A stretch of 48,366 bases of DNA from an uncultured Erysipelotrichaceae bacterium (GTDB taxonomy: Bacteria; Bacillota_I; Bacilli_A; RFN20; CAG-826): NCBI GenBank assembly GCA_902800255.1, contig CADCDV010000001.1, forward strand, positions 1-48,366. Direction: 5' to 3'. Shown one piece after another: positions 47,546 through 48,366 of this stretch. The notes below the pieces were generated by a model. It made no database searches and was not told where the DNA came from. It saw nothing but the letters and a program-made list of their open reading frames with translations. Made by a program: the position numbers and the translations under genes. The number at the start of each line of letters is the position of its first letter. The first letter of the stretch is position 1.

Positions 47546-48366
47546 ATGGAACTAACAATCAGTGAACTCACCGCTCTTTGGGACCGCACTTTGAGCAAAA
47601 TTAAGACCAAACTCGCAGACAACATTGTCTACGATTCTTTTTTTGCCGAGAGCTACATCCACTCCATTGAAGGAAACAAAATCATCGTAGTTGTGAATAG
47701 CGGTTTAGCCGCCACAATCATCAAGATGAAATACATCGATATCGTTAATTCTTCGATCAATGAAGTTACCGGTAGCGACTTCGAATTGTCTTTCGTAATT
47801 GCAAGTGATTTGAAGACAATTAATGAAAAAAAGCCTGCAAAACCTGAATATTTTTCAGATTCTGTACTCAATCCAAACTACACTTTCCAGACATTCGTCT
47901 CTGGTCAATCTAACCTCGAAGCCTTCCAAGCTTCCTTGATGATCAGCCAAAACCCAGGAAGTCTTTATAACCCTCTTTATTTATATGGAGATAGTGGTTT
48001 AGGAAAGACCCACCTTCTCCACGCGATTGGCAACGCGATTAAAGAGAAGTTCCCAAATAAGAGGGTTCTCTATGTTCACGCCCAGGAATTCCTTGATGAG
48101 TATGTGAAATACGTCAAAGGCGATAAGGAAGGTATGTCGATTGTTGATTGGTTTAAGAACTCAGTCGATGTTCTTCTCGTCGATGATGTCCAATTCCTAT
48201 CTAATAAGAAAGCAACAGAGGAGACTTTCTTCTCTATTTACAACCACTTCTACTCAATGAATAAGCAGATCGCCCTCACAAGCGATCAACCACCGGCGAA
48301 ACTCCAGGATCTCGATGAAAGATTGAGAACCAGATTCACCCAAGGCTTACCTTTATCTATTAATAC
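47546..48366 (+). CDS. dnaA: Chromosomal replication initiator DnaA (3' end cut off)
   Basis: AAA+ initiator that melts oriC. 273 of about 450 residues are visible. Domain I begins MELTISELTALWDRTLSKIK (about 1-80), a short variable domain II follows, and domain III starts at NPNYTFQTFVSGQSN (about 109) with Walker A GDSGLGKTH (about 147-155) and Walker B VLLVDDVQFL. The C-terminal DNA-binding domain is outside the window. No SD precedes the ATG; a weak TACAAA sits six bases upstream. Confidence 0.97.
   Translation, partial: MELTISELTALWDRTLSKIKTKLADNIVYDSFFAESYIHSIEGNKIIVVVNSGLAATIIKMKYIDIVNSSINEVTGSDFELSFVIASDLKTINEKKPAKPEYFSDSVLNPNYTFQTFVSGQSNLEAFQASLMISQNPGSLYNPLYLYGDSGLGKTHLLHAIGNAIKEKFPNKRVLYVHAQEFLDEYVKYVKGDKEGMSIVDWFKNSVDVLLVDDVQFLSNKKATEETFFSIYNHFYSMNKQIALTSDQPPAKLQDLDERLRTRFTQGLPLSIN

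Noticed and set aside
47546..47548. dnaA as a further leaderless gene
   Set aside because: The hexamer six bases upstream (TACAAA) matches only 4 of 6 positions and there is no -35, so the evidence is too weak to count it with the others.
1..48366. tRNA, rRNA, insertion sequences or prophage genes
   Set aside because: Looked for T-arm-like motifs in the intergenic gaps, and for transposase or integrase motifs; none found.

Overview
The window looks like the left flank of a bacterial chromosome origin from a low-GC-lineage Gram-positive, probably an uncultured member of the Bacilli on the Erysipelotrichales/RF39/Mollicutes side. The evidence is the gene order, Shine-Dalgarno (SD) sequences of the GGAGG type, sigmaA-type promoters and the bL34-RnpA-YidC-KhpB-MnmE block next to dnaA. 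TGA is used as a stop codon (for example in arsR, rnmV and ksgA), so the code is the standard bacterial one. I found no tRNA, rRNA, CRISPR array or transposase. The species cannot be named from the sequence alone.

Layout from right to left. dnaA (47546 to the right edge, plus strand) diverges from rpmH-rnpA-yidC-khpB across a 570-base gap that is the candidate oriC. Then come mnmE-tatD-rnmV-ksgA and ispE-glmU. Between about 28.5 and 38.7 kb lies an accessory segment: a RelB-like antitoxin, a disrupted pyruvate phosphate dikinase, a GDPD phosphodiesterase, a three-gene GDP-heptose pathway with a divergent FGGY sugar kinase, a TetR regulator and a DUF368/PopT lipid-carrier transporter. A flavodoxin and pth start the next block: pth-mfd-rqcP-tilS, ftsH, dusB, a heterodimeric ABC exporter and lysS. 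It is followed by rpsF-ssb-rpsR, a C39-like secreted protein, two paralogous membrane proteins flanking an AlkD-like glycosylase, a giant ATPase-permease fusion, a SmtB-type metal sensor with its P-type ATPase, and finally gdpP-rplI-dnaB (dnaB runs off the left edge).

Most housekeeping genes are on the minus strand and therefore co-directional with a fork leaving the origin leftward. The plus-strand genes (popT, tetR, the heptose operon, ppdK) all lie in the accessory segment. Genes that flank both sides of the origin in Bacillus subtilis are found here on one side only.

Points most worth a second look: a complete nucleotide-heptose pathway in a presumably LPS-free organism, sharing a palindromic divergent promoter with a sugar kinase that might feed it; a -10 element placed 6 bases before the start codon of several genes that have no SD (probable leaderless mRNAs); a GlmU that ends exactly where its acetyltransferase active site should begin; and a ppdK with an internal deletion of about 73 bases that removes the conserved HRG segment and shifts the frame.
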